64,000 bases of DNA, from contig NC_134949.1 in assembly GCF_965638725.1 (NCBI RefSeq), positions 84,350,017-84,414,016 on the forward strand, in the 5' to 3' direction. The notes beneath the pieces were generated by a model. That model saw only the letters and a program-made list of their open reading frames with translations. It made no database searches and had not been told where the DNA came from. The stretch comes from Aptenodytes patagonicus (taxonomy: Eukaryota; Chordata; Aves; Sphenisciformes; Spheniscidae). The translations under genes and the position numbers were made by a program. This document shows, in pieces, positions 1 through 12,000 of this stretch; position 1 is the stretch's first letter, and every line of letters starts with the position of its first letter.

Positions 1-904
1 GAGAAAATGAATATCCACATGTAGTTTCCTTTGCTGACTACCTCTTAACATCCCATTCAGACCAAATAAAATCCCATCAGCTGTTCTTGGCCCTTAAGAT
101 AAACATGCTGCATTACTTCTACAGTTTTCTGTAACTTTAAAGCCCCCAGTGAAAACGTTATCAGAACTGATACATTTTTGTTTAAACTCTGTATAATGCT
201 GACCATACTCTCAGGAGAAAAGGCTTTGCACATCTATAAGCAGGGAATACAAGTTTTTACACTGTAAAGCTAGATTGCAAGAAACCGGCAGTTTCCCTGT
301 TGAGCCTTCACAACCAGAAGGATAGAGGTTCCTCCTGCAAGACAAGAGAGGAAAATGCATATCTAATTTCAGCTGAGTGTTAAGACAGCAGCAAAGTTCC
401 CCCAGTCAGGTCTGCCTGCTGGTATGTTAAATAACACTGGGGTGTGTGGTTCTACCACACTTTAAGCCTAAGCATATTCACCAGCCATTTCTGTGTGTTG
501 TTATCATCAAAAGGTATATCAGTATCATTTGTCTTAGCCCCATAAACCTGCAGAGTAGCTGCCTTACTCATTTTAACCTTGATTTTTAAAGATGCTTTTG
601 CTGTCTGCTAAAGCCATGACTTATTTGCACACTGAAAATGTATCTGCACACTGCATCCTAGTTGCAGACCTGCAAAGGCGCCCTCACGCAGATACCTGGT
701 GCTGTAATGCAGAGATCATGATTGCGATGAGAAATTCTGGCTTTACTCACAGCCTTGGGAAAGTCACCGTGTGCTTCCTTAGTTTGGGTCAGAACTGCGC
801 TTTTGAAGCTCATCTCCTGATCATACCCATTTACTGTACTTTGAGTCATGTTGTGGGACAGTCTCATGGAGGGTGAACCTAATTCCTTCCAGATGAGACT
901 TAAT
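1..904. other. Non-coding, nothing recognised
   Basis: AT-rich non-coding DNA with stops in all frames. The short ORFs near 592-918 overlap on both strands and show no protein-family motif. No repeat or RNA gene was recognised by eye. Confidence 0.6.
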
Positions 905-2310
905 CTTAATGAATTCACCTGCTGCCAAGAATGCCTTCAATCTCCACATCCCCAGCAAGCCCTTCCTTTTTCATGAGTATGCGGTCCAGCAGAACACCTC
1001 TCCTCATTGGCTCCTCTACCACTCGGGTGAGGCAGTTGTCATCGGTACTGTCCAGGAACCTCCTGCTTATGTCCTGCTGTGTTATCCCTTCAGCAAATAC
1101 TGGGGTGGTTGAAGTCCTCCGTGAGGACCAGTGCCTGGGAACATGAAGCTGCTCCTATCTCTCTATAGAGGGCCTCATCCACTTGTTCTTACTGGTCAGG
1201 TGCTCTATAGCAGATGCCCACTACAATGTCACCCTTACCTGTCCTCTCTTTAATCCTCACCCATAAGGTCTCAGTTGGCCACTCATCCATCCCCAGGAAG
1301 AGCTCCAGGCACTCCAGCTGTTTTCTCACATAAAGGGCAACTCCTGGTCTTCCCAGCCTGTCCTTCCTAAAGAGTCTGTATCCCTCCGTTGCAACACTCC
1401 AGTCATGGGAACCATCCCACCACTTCTCCGTGATCCCAGTGGGGTCACAGGCCTGGAACTGCACACACATCTCTAACTCATCATGTTTATTCCCCACGCT
1501 GTGTGATTGGTGCACGGGCACTTCAGAGAGGCATGCTCTTTTCCCAGAAAGGGTCTGTTCCCCCCCCCCAATAGTGCCTTGTGAGAACTTCCTTGCTTAC
1601 ATGCAGATGCTTGAGATGACCCCACTTAAGCCTTGATTTGTTGATTTTGTCTTCCCTTTTGTACACATCACCCCAGCCCCTTTGCTTGTCAGCCCTGTCC
1701 ATCACTCTCTCACAGGGCTGCTGTTAACTCTCCCTCCCATACAATTCCTAATTTAAGACCTTTTTATCAGGTCAGCCATCCTGCTGGCAAAGATGCCTTT
1801 GTCCCACTTAGTGAGGTGGATCCCATCTCTCCCAAGTAGATGTTGATCCTCAAACAGGGTCCCATGGTTCAAATCAAAATCTTGTCGCTGACACCAGCTC
1901 TGCAACCAGTTGTTGACACACAGTCCCCTCCTCTTCCCCTCACCAACAGGACTGAAGAGAGCACCACCTGGGTTCCCATGCCTCTGACTATCACCCCCAT
2001 GCCCCTGCCTATCTCTCTTTCTCTCATCCCCTCTGATGCTGCACAGCCAGCTGATTTCCTCCCATCACTCCTCCACTTGGTGACACAGCTCTTCAACAAC
2101 AGCAACACCTCCTGCAGGACAGAAGGCCATCTTTTCCAGCCTCAGAGAAGCCGCAGGCACTCCCTGTGGCCTGGGACTTGCAGGGCTGCATTCACCATCC
2201 AAACCTCCGCCTGGGTAGAGGCCTCTGCCCTGGCAGGAACAGCTGCTCCATCACCTGCTGGGGAAAGTGTCCTGCGGCACATCACCACCATACCTGAAAG
2301 TGTTTAAGCT
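905..2310 (-). mobile_element. Old CR1 LINE fragment, 5' half only
   Basis: Minus-strand reading at 1521-1189 gives a decayed CR1 ORF2 endonuclease domain: ITEKWWDGSHDWS, then LFRKDR and GICYRAPDQ, which line up with [19 protein letters not shown] and GVCYRPPNQ of the intact copy at 23-26 kb. The similarity continues with breaks down to about 905. Upstream (1560-2310) is the region between ORF1 and ORF2, shared with the plus-strand copy near 6800-7200. The reverse transcriptase and 3' end are missing. That is unusual for CR1, which is normally truncated at the 5' end, so a later deletion or rearrangement is inferred. There is a nine-C run near 1560. Not functional. Edges are approximate. Confidence 0.8.
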
Positions 2311-4879
2311 GATCTGAACTCAGATGATGACCTCTTCTTTGCACCTTTCTGAGCAAGTTGCTGTCTATTGGCTGTGCTCTAGACCTGGCTTTCATATAGG
2401 TCTCCCTCTCTCATCAGCTGAAAGGGTGCTTGACCCTCCCTAATCAGGGGGCAGCTACAATAAAGCTTCAGGCAGCCTTGGGTCAAGGGTGGCTGACTAA
2501 GCTTGTTAGAAGCTGCTACAACTTCTAACAAAACAGGTTTTCATTATGTGCCTGCAGAATAGTTTGATGGAATGAAATTTGTATTTTCTGCTGGGAAACT
2601 GTTCTGCTAACACACATCATCAGCCAAAGATATTGTGGACCATTGATAAAATGTGCAGCCTGAGAACTACCTTTTGAGGGTTTTTTTATTTGTATTTTTT
2701 CATGTGGCTCATAATATCAAATGTAAAGCTGTCAAGAACACAAAGGAACCATTCAGGGAAGAAAAAGACAAACCTCCGGTTACGCAAGAATTTAGGCAAT
2801 GCAAAACTGCCGCATATGCAAAGCAGCAAGGCCTCTGTTTTCTGAATGTTTCCTTAAGTCTTGCAAATATTTAAGTGGTTTGCTTTGCATTTACTGCACC
2901 TGCACTGGGCCAACCTGTTTGAACTGGTGCCTTGCATTCACCTAAACTTACAGTGACCTCCAAATATTTATGTCCCTTTTGGCAACTGGTAGACTCCACC
3001 AGTTAGCTGACGAGAGTCCCCACTCCGACAATTCACTCCAAACTTGCTCCATGTGGCACCTGTTAGTGCTAAGGAATGGCATTACCTTCTTTTTCCATGG
3101 GATCTTTCTGCAACGAGAGCTGGCTTGAGCCTGCTCATTTAGCTGTGCAGCATCCATCTGAGAGTACGCATTTTTTCACCATCTCCCTCCAGTGGCAGTG
3201 GTAGCTGGCCCCACAGCAAGGAGGAGTGGGTTGCAGCAGTAGGGTGGGTCGTTGTGTTAATAATGGAAGAAATAAGGGAGAGCTTTTTAAAGGATATGCT
3301 AAGTGAATTCTCTAAGGAGCAGATTTCTTCACTGCAGTTTGTCACAACCCAAAATTCCCCAGCTGGAAAATGTTGCTGTTTTGTGCAGAATTTTTCATTT
3401 TGAAATTAAACATTTCAGTGACACAGTCTGAATCCTGAGCCTTACCCAGCTTTGAAGTGCCTCACATGCTCAAGCACAGCACAGATTTTCTGTACCATGA
3501 AGAACTGATCCAAAACCTCCTATGGCTCCTGCTGTGGAGAGCTGCCAGTAAGTAATCAGGAAACCCTCTGCCTTTCCCCTTGAGATAGGCCACAAAGTTT
3601 GCCCTAGAGCCATGGGCTGCAGGAGCCAGAGGACTCCAAGCCTTGGGACTGGGTTGAAGTGAGGCCAACTTCTGCTTATGTTTTTGCAGGAGCTTTCTGA
3701 AAGCAATATGCCATCGGATGCTGTATTTTCAAAGCTAATATTTTTCTGTGAAAGCGTGGTTCCTCGGAAAATACTAAGGCAGCTTTCTTCTTGCTATTTC
3801 TTCTGCAGAGAAAGAAATTATAGCTACACTGGCACAGGACCGACTGACAGGAATGCTGCAGGGTCAAGTGTTTACATGGGTAAAAACTAGTTCTGCAAAA
3901 ATCGATAATTCCTTCTAAGGTTTCTCAACCCTGTTGACAATCAGTTGTAATGTCCTTGCCTGTGGATTCAATAGGCATTTCATTCAACCTAGCAGAAACA
4001 AACTCTCCTTATACTCCAAAACTGGCTCAGGTAGATGCTAATTTGTACATTCCCCAACCTCCTTGCCCCCATAACATTATTTTCAAAGCTGATGAACACC
4101 CAATATTCCTACTTCAAATGAAGCCAAACTTTTTCCAACCCTTCTTCCTCTTTAAGCATTTATGTACCTTTTCAGCTTTTTTACAGACAGTGTCTTGCAT
4201 AAAACTTTGTTTCTTTAGGTGAATAGGGTGAGGGGATCTGGTTGCTTTGTGGTTTGGTTTATTCTTTTCTCATTGCCAAAAATATCTGGAGTTGAAACCA
4301 GAAACTGTCACTTCTAGAAGGACTGCTTATTTGGCTGTGATAATGAAGAGCCGTATCATTATTTCATTAAACAGGCTTCTTCAGAAAGATTGGGAAATGA
4401 ATCAAAAAATTGGGTGAACTGGCGGACTAGAATTATAGAAATGAGATTAAATTCTGTAGTATAAAGTATAAGAGTGTATAGTTAGAGATCAATAAGAATT
4501 TCTCCTCTCTACTATGTGTTCATAGACTGGAAAAGAATGAAGATGAGGACTCCATATACTGCTTGATTACAGGATGATTACTAGGCATCAATAGGACAAG
4601 CCTATGAAAGCAGTTAAGAAAATACTAGAATGCATCAAGAAAGGTATTTCCAGCAAATAGTAAAATACAAATTACTTTGCACCAGGTATTGGTAAGTCTT
4701 CCTTTGCAATACTGAGTATGAATCTAATCCCAGTGTTTGAAGAGGATGAATTGTAACTGTAACAGATGCACAGCAAACACAAGTAGGATGATCTGGGAAG
4801 GAGATCACATGAAAATAAACTAAAAAAAAATGCTTACTTTATTTAACCTAACAAAATGAAGTTGAAAAGGGGATGTGAT
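2311..4879. other. Non-coding, nothing recognised
   Basis: Intergenic sequence with only short overlapping ORFs (for example 3462-3706 and 3950-4222) that lack domain motifs or codon bias. No repeat family was recognised by eye. Confidence 0.5.
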
Positions 4880-5130
4880 TTCTTCTTTATTTTCCCAGGA
4901 GGGAAAATACAAAAGAGGAGGAACTTCTAAGCTAAAAGACAATGTTGGCAGAGGAACATATGGTCTGTTTATTTATACTCCCCAAGGAAGGATGTGGGCT
5001 GAAAATCTGGGAGAAGTTTCTAACGATCAGAACTATGAAGTTCTGGAACAGCATTCCAGGAGTGGGGGGCAAAGGAGCTATTTTTGATACAGAGCTTGAC
5101 CAGTTCTTAAATTACAGGATTTAAGAGACC
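4880..5130 (+). mobile_element. Very old CR1-like LINE relic, 3' end of ORF2
   Basis: The plus-strand translation contains KFLTIRTMKFWNSIPG and then a D-E-L-D-Q-F-L motif. This follows the pattern of the CR1 ORF2 C terminus ([18 protein letters not shown] ... [10 protein letters not shown]) seen in the young copies here. The match is short and the frame is broken, so this is inferred to be an ancient LINE tail. It could be another LINE clade. Confidence 0.4.
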
Positions 5131-6559
5131 ACTTGCAATACTGTGAACACAGATATGATGATTAAAGGAGTCATAGGAGGCCTTGTATTCCGGCTTAGAG
5201 TCCTGGTCCTCGACACTGCATTGGATTTTTAAAAAGGGGGTGGATGGGGACAGGAGAGAAGAGAGAGAAGGCGAGAGAATAGTGAATGCTTTAACTTTCC
5301 AAAAATGATGCTCTGAACACCACCAATGTTTCTTAGTGGCAGGTCCTTTTGTAAATAACTTTGCTTATTAAGGTAAAATGAGTCAGAAAGCATAGATCAA
5401 GCTCTTTTATTATTGTTAATAATATGGGCAACGTGTATATTTTTATAAGACTGTAGCTGAGAAAAATTCAGGCTGGTAAAGAGCAAATAAACCAACCAGC
5501 TATAACACTTGAAAACAGAGAAATTGAAGACAACCTGCAAGAACAAATCTCAAGCATAAGCTGATGTGCTTTTTCTGTACACTCCTAAGACTGCAATCTA
5601 GCAGTGGACAGAAAATAGCAAGAGTGGTGGACAACTTTCAGCCAGGCCCTAGTACAGTTGCTGCCATCTTTCTCTTTCCACTTGGTGTCTCAGCCTTTTC
5701 CATCTGCTTCTTTTTATCCCTTTCTTACACATTTTTTCTTTATGGGTTTGGCTTTTTGGAGTTTTCCTCTTTTGGTCTTCCTCTTGCAAAGCACTTTGGA
5801 ACAAGGAAAGATGTCAAAACTCACATGGAAGAAAAGAGGATCATGAGACTAGAGCTGATGATGATCGTAGGCCTACAGGCTGTGTGGACTGTGTGTGCGT
5901 GAGAAATTACCGTAAACAGTATTCTTGGAAACTACTGTAGAGCAGAGCTAGGAAACACTCACACAGGTTTTTCCGCATTATAATTACCAGTCAAAGTTCA
6001 CGGAATCTTTCCTGTTACTACTAATCTTCTTGAGGTGATGAAATCACCAGAGCTAAACAAAGGTAAGCCAGGCCCTTTGTCAGAACTGCTACATTTTGAC
6101 TAAAACGTCGTATGGAAGCAAGTGAAGTATTTATTCAATCTACAATGTGGATTAACATGGCTCTGCCTAATGTGCAAATATTTAATATGTGTGTGACAGC
6201 ATTCTACATAGTACAGCACCTAGAACATGAAAAGCAAGAAATTTTGTACGCTGCCACCAGTCTCTGTTGACCAATACAATGTGTACACACATAATAGTAC
6301 CTGCAGACAAACACATCCCAGGTCAGCATAATGTTGATATTATATTACCAGAGTCCCATACAAGGGTATTGAGTGTGGGATATCAGAGAGACAGCACAAA
6401 TATAATAGGACATTGTTTCCAGAAGCAGGTTTCCTGTGAACTTGAACAATTACTTCTTTGACTAGAGAACACAAAGGCTACTTTTCACATGAACTTAAAT
6501 AACCCAAAGGACTGAGAAGTAACAACATTCAAGAAGCAATACGAGTTCCCCAGGAGGAA
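5131..6559. other. Non-coding, nothing recognised
   Basis: Intergenic sequence. The 112-codon ORF at 5564-5902 is a low-complexity F/S/L-rich translation of T-rich DNA and shows no recognisable domain. Confidence 0.5.
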
Positions 6560-9017
6560 CTAAGACCCTGCTCATTGTAAAGAGGCTGCCAAGGCTTGTC
6601 CAGACCTCAGACTATTACACGCCCCCCCCCGCTCTTCCAAGTGAGCACCAATGATACTGCTGAGGGAGACCTGAAGCATATCAAGTGTGACCACATGGCT
6701 TAGGGGACAATGATCAAGGGCATGGGGGACCAGGTGGTGTTCTCCTTGATCCCACCAGTGAGATGGAAGGGCTTGAGGAGGAGTAGATGGATCCTGTAGG
6801 TCAGCAACTGTTTGTACAACTGGTGTTGGCAACAAGGTTTTGGCTTCTATGACCATGGGGCCCTCTCTGAAGATCAATGATAGCTTGGAAGGGACAAGAT
6901 CCATGTGACCGAGTGGGGAAAAAGTATCTTTGCCAACAGACTGTCCAACCTGATAAGAAGAGCTTTAAAGTAAGAACAATGAAGGAGGGAAAGAGTGACC
7001 AGCAATCAAGTGAAGAAGTGGTGGATGGGGTTAGCAAGCAAAGAGTCTGGGATGATGTGAACAGCAGGGACCTTGTAACCAACAAAACAGGGTTGAGGTG
7101 GGGTCACCTCAAGCATACGCACATAAATAAGGAAGTGTCTGTGGAACAGCATTATGTGGAAAGCTCCCATACCTCTTCTGGGAAACCAGCATGCCAGGGT
7201 GCCTCTCTGATGTGCCAGTACACCAATACACGCACCACAGGGCACAGCAGGAGGAATTAGAAGTCTGTGTACAGTTACTGGTCTACACTCTCATTGGTAT
7301 CACAGAGACATGGGATAGCTCACACAACTGAAATGCTGCAAAAGAATGACCCAGGCTCTTTAGGAAGGAGAGGCCAAGAAGGTGAGGAGGAGGTACCCTT
7401 TATATGAGAGCGCCATGGGGATGCATGGAGCTCTGTCTAGGAAAGGGTGATGAGCCAGCCGACAGCTTATGGGCCAGGACTAGTGGGCAGACCAACATGG
7501 GTGACATTGTTGTGGGTGTCTGCTACAGACTGCCTGATCAAGCAGAAGGAGTATATGAGGCCTTCTTCAAACAAGTGGAAGAAGCCCCACGTTCACAGTC
7601 TCTGGTCTTCATGGGGGACTTTTACCACGCCGATAGCTTCTGGAAGGACAACACAGCAGGGCATAAGCAATCCAGGCGGTCTCTGGAATGCATCAATGAC
7701 AATTTCCTAACATAGGCGATTGAGGAGAAAACAAGAAGAGGCACTCTGCTAGACCATATGTACAAAAGAGGAAGGATTGATCAGGAATGTGAAGGTTGGG
7801 AGCAGTCTTGGCTGCCTGGGGAGGATAACTCCATGCACCAATACATGCTGTGGGTGGACTGGCTGGAAAGCAGACTTGCAGAGAACGTTCTGGGGTTCAT
7901 GGTGGACAGCAGGATGACCATAAGCCAGCAGCATGCCTTTGTGGCAGACAAAGCCAACAGCATCCTGGGCTGCATTAGGAAGATCGTTGCCAGCAGTTTG
8001 AGGCAGGTCATCCTTCCTCTCTACTCACCACTGGTGTAGTGATCCTGACCAGGAGAGCACAGTACACAGGGGAGTTAGTGATCCACATATCAGTTAACTT
8101 GAGCAGGTGCAGGTCTGTGCAGGATGAGCTCAGCCTGCAGGCAGCTTCCGCTTGGCACTGGCGATTGTACCACCTGCCTGGCTTTGCCTTTATCTAAATG
8201 TGCAGCAAGAAGTTCTCGTGCAAACATCCCTTTTGTTTGACAGTAGAAATGTTGAATAGAGTTGTCTTCTTTTAAGAAAATCCTATAGTAACTGGAATGA
8301 TAAAAATGGGGTAACCCTTTCTATGGACAGGATCTTCATGGTGTGCTGATTGGAAGCTCATTTAATGCTGCGCAGCTTGGGGTTCCCAGCATCTGAAGGG
8401 ACCTAAGATTACCTATTCTTTCTTTATAGCGTTAGCTCTAATAAATAGTATTTTAAATTATACTTTACAGAGTCTGAGTACCTTTCTTACTGGGATCACA
8501 GAAACCCAGCACCTCCTGTTGCAGAACAACTGGTGAAGACATATCTGCAGTGCTGCGTCCAGCTCTGGGCTCCCTAGTACAAGAGAGGAATAGACTTATT
8601 GGAGCAAGTAGAGCACAGGGCCACAAAGATGGTTAAGGGACAGCCCAGCCTGGAGAAGTGAAGACTTGGGCTAGGGTGTCTCATCACTATGTACAAATAT
8701 ATGATGGGAGGGCATAAAGAAGACGGAGCCAGACTCTTCTTAGTGGTGGCATGTGTCTGGACAAGAGGCAATGGGATCAAATTGAAATACAATTCTATCT
8801 GAAGGCAGGAAAAAACTTTTTTACTGTGAGGGTGGACAAACACTGGAACAGGTTTTCCAGAGAGTTTGTGGAGCCTCCATCCTTAGAGATATTCAAAACC
8901 CAGTTGGACATGGTTCTGGGCAACCAGCTGTAGCTGAAGCTGCTTTGAGCCTTCTCAAAGCAGCTGATTGGACTCCAAGGTCACTTTCGACCTCAACCTT
9001 CTGTGATTCTGTGAACT
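6560..9017 (+). mobile_element. Old CR1 LINE, internally deleted and split by an LTR
   Basis: Plus-strand CR1. The 5' part (about 6560-7260) matches the region between ORF1 and ORF2 of the copy at 905-2310. Endonuclease remains are at 7404-7715 ([29 protein letters not shown]). The sequence then jumps at about 7740-7840 straight to the end of the reverse transcriptase region (DWLESRLAENVLGF, SILGCIRKIV, LPLYSPLV), so the catalytic RT core is deleted. At 8035 a solo LTR interrupts the element. CR1 resumes at 8529 (CCVQLWAP in one frame, then the KHWNRF-type tail at 8830-8930) and ends near the CTGTGATTCTGTGA tail. Non-functional, with many stops. Confidence 0.85.
8035..8528 (+). mobile_element. 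Solo LTR nested inside a CR1
   Basis: A 494-bp insert that begins TGTAGTGATC and ends GCAGAACA, i.e. TG...CA ends, flanked by the perfect 5-bp duplication ACTGG (8030-8034 and 8529-8533). Removing the insert and one ACTGG restores continuous CR1 sequence across the join, as judged from the CR1 copy at 49680. An AATAAA at 8440-8445 suggests plus orientation. These are the marks of a solo LTR left by recombination of an endogenous retrovirus. No internal viral genes remain. The family was not identified. Confidence 0.8.
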
Positions 9018-12000
9018 CCCTGTTGGTGATGTGGCAGCACAAAGCAGTGCAAGAAAGAAAAAGGTGGGATCTTATCAAGGCCACAGAGCTTCTGGTGAGC
9101 TACAGAGCTGGTCTCAGCCACATTGTCCCGTGAAATGTCTGCCAGCGAACTCGGGTTGCTCTGGGGATACAACCTGGAAAAGGATGGAAAGGCCAAGCAG
9201 TCTCAATGTTTCCTTTCTGGATAGGCCGCTCTTTAGATGCCCCTCAGTGCATCACAAGACTAGGATGGTTTGAACAGTTAGGGAACTGAGACCTTTAGAA
9301 AGCTGCAGGGGATACTGTCCCAGAACAGTGCAGGAACAAGCCGTGGTCTGTTGCATGATGAGAGCAACATCAAAGTACTTACAAAGATCAAGAACAACAT
9401 AAGAAACAAGGCACTTTTCTGTATCAGCAGGCACCCTAGAGCAGCATGAAGGATAACTTGGGACGGTCTGTCTGAGTAGACAAGTCAGAGACTGAGAGAT
9501 GAAAGGGGCAGTTGCTGAAACTGAGAAAATAAGTAGCTACAAGCAGGTATTTAAAGCTCTGAAAGGATTTGAGGATTAAGTGGCTGTGCTTTTAATGAGA
9601 GCGGGTAAATCTCATTAAAACTAGTGGCACTTTTATAGAACAGGAAATATCAAACACTGTACTTAATCTCCTCGCAAGGTAAAACACGCCCTGGATTCCA
9701 GTGATTAAGAGTTGCATTTTAACTAGCAATTAAAGTGTTAAAGTTTTACTTTGGTTTCGTGGGATAATTTTAATAGGTCTGACTAAATATCCCTTATTTC
9801 TTCAGCTGTCTGAACTGAATGGTTTAACTGCATCAGGAACAATTGTATGAGTCATGAGAGTAGCTGCCCAAAGGTCCAACAAATGCTCAGCAAGTTTTAC
9901 AAACCAAAGGTGCGTGATGTCACAGAAATACCTTCCACTTCTTCCTCACCAGAGCTACACCTATTCTTCATACACAGTGGAGAGGTGTCACTGCCTCTTT
10001 CTCACCCCATGAAAGGCACAATCAATCAGCATCTTTTGTGACCTGCAAACTAGCCATGGTTGACAAGTATGTATCTCTCTTCCAGGCAGAAGATGGAGGG
10101 TTGTGGCATTACACTGCTGCCAGAGATGGCTTGAGATCCCTGCATTGGTCAAAGCCCTGGCTCAAGCTATCTTCTCATCCACAATGCAACAAAGCAGTCC
10201 CTTTCCTCATCATGGGTTTGAACTTGCATGTTGAGGTTTCATGAGTCAAGCCAGAAGACAGTCAGCAGACCCACCAAAGGCAGCCTTTTGGGTTTTTCCC
10301 TCTTTTCCCTCTTATCCCTCATGAGCTGCTCAGATACTTTTTCCTTGCAACACCGCTGTGAGGTTTCAGCACTGCTCTTATTCTTGTTTTATACGTGGGG
10401 ATGTAAGACGGGCTGATTTGTATGATGATAAACTGCAAGAGAGCAGGGGATTGACAAGTCCAGACGAGCACCACAGTCTCCAGGCTACCCTTCTGGCTTA
10501 TCTTCCTGCTCCTGCACCTCTGTATGCCAAAAACTGTGAAGGAGGATGCAAGGTTCCTCTTACCATGTCACTCCTGAGGGGAGAGTGGCCACTTTAACAG
10601 GGCTTGTTTCACTCACTTGTTGCATTTTGTCATCCTATTTCTCTAGTGATTCTGTCTCTGGAGTGTTACTACTGCCCTTTGTGGGGGATTTGCAGAGCCA
10701 TCAGCACACGCAGTGCTGGTCAGTTACTGTGCTACCACGGTTACCCCACACCTGGATAAGCAGAACAGAGTAAGTGGAGCAGGGTGGACCAGAGTTGTCC
10801 CCTGTTAATAAGATGTAATTTTTTAATTGATGAGAAGGAGAATCATTTCAATGAGAACTAAGCCTCCTGCAAACTCACCATCAGAGGGCAGACAAGATAG
10901 TGTGAAGACTGTGACCTATGTGGGACCATCTCAGCCTCCACTGATGCAGCCAGAATCAGGAGAGACAAGGAAGAGCAATAAGGAGGAACAAAGGAGGCAA
11001 AATAGGAGGGTGGGACAACGCACAAAATGTATACAGAGGTTGGGGAAGGAAAAGGAGGAAGGAAACAGTGGGTAGAAATGACAGACCTAAAGAAAGGGAA
11101 AGGGAGAGTAAACAAAGAAGCAGCAGGATGGTAGAGTAAGTAAAAGGGAGAGTAGGAAAGAGAGGAGAGAGTAGGAGAGCAAAGCAGAAAAGAGAAAGGG
11201 CAATGTAGCTGTTCGCTACATTTAGAGATGTGCCAGCCTGTAAGAGTGCCAGCTCATGCATTCAATGGGTGGACCAGCACCCCATGCAATTTGCTGTGGC
11301 TATGCCTATTGCAATGGATAAAGAGCAGCCACCAGACACGCACCTGCCAGGACACCCCATCTAACCTGCGCTGCGCTTGATTTCCCTCACAGAAAGCATT
11401 TTTCCCAGTGGGGAAAGGTGACCTCTGCTAATGATGAGCACAAACAGGAGATGGCAATATTTTCACTCAGCCTTCACTGTGCAGACTGACAGCATACCTG
11501 CCTTCTCAACCCAGCCATAAATCTCTCAACCCACCTCACACCTACATTGCAGCATCTCCAGCTGCTCAGTCCTGAGAGCCTGTTGTTCTCTCAGAGTGTT
11601 TCCACTTCTCTTTAATCCCACCCTGGAGCTCTTTCATCTCCCTCTGGCTCAGTCCTGGGTTTCCTGCCCAGCTCCAGCAATGCCCTTCACTCCTGTTCAG
11701 TCCTCTCCTTCCGCCATCCTAACGCAGATCTGCCAAAACTCTGCAATTCAACATTGATGTCGCCTTACTTTTTCCTTGGGTCATTAGAGGCTTCCCTTCC
11801 CAAAAGCCCTCTAATATGTCCAAGTTCTTAATAAAGAAGAAAGAATGACAACTTATGGGGACAAATAATAAGTCATAAACATAAAAACCAGCTTGTGCTA
11901 CCAGTTTGTGGGTCTGAAGCTTGCTGCTGAGTAGTAAATACTGAGTGAGAATGAGTCAAGTTGTGAAGTGCATGTATAGGACATCAATTCTTAAAGACAC

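Noticed and set aside
1840-2307. 155-codon plus-strand ORF rich in P, S and T
   Set aside because: It is antisense to the 5' region of the old CR1 fragment.
10858-11261. Minus-strand ORFs of 85 and 101 codons rich in L, S and F
   Set aside because: They come from a purine-rich stretch on the plus strand and are low complexity; a membrane protein is not supported.
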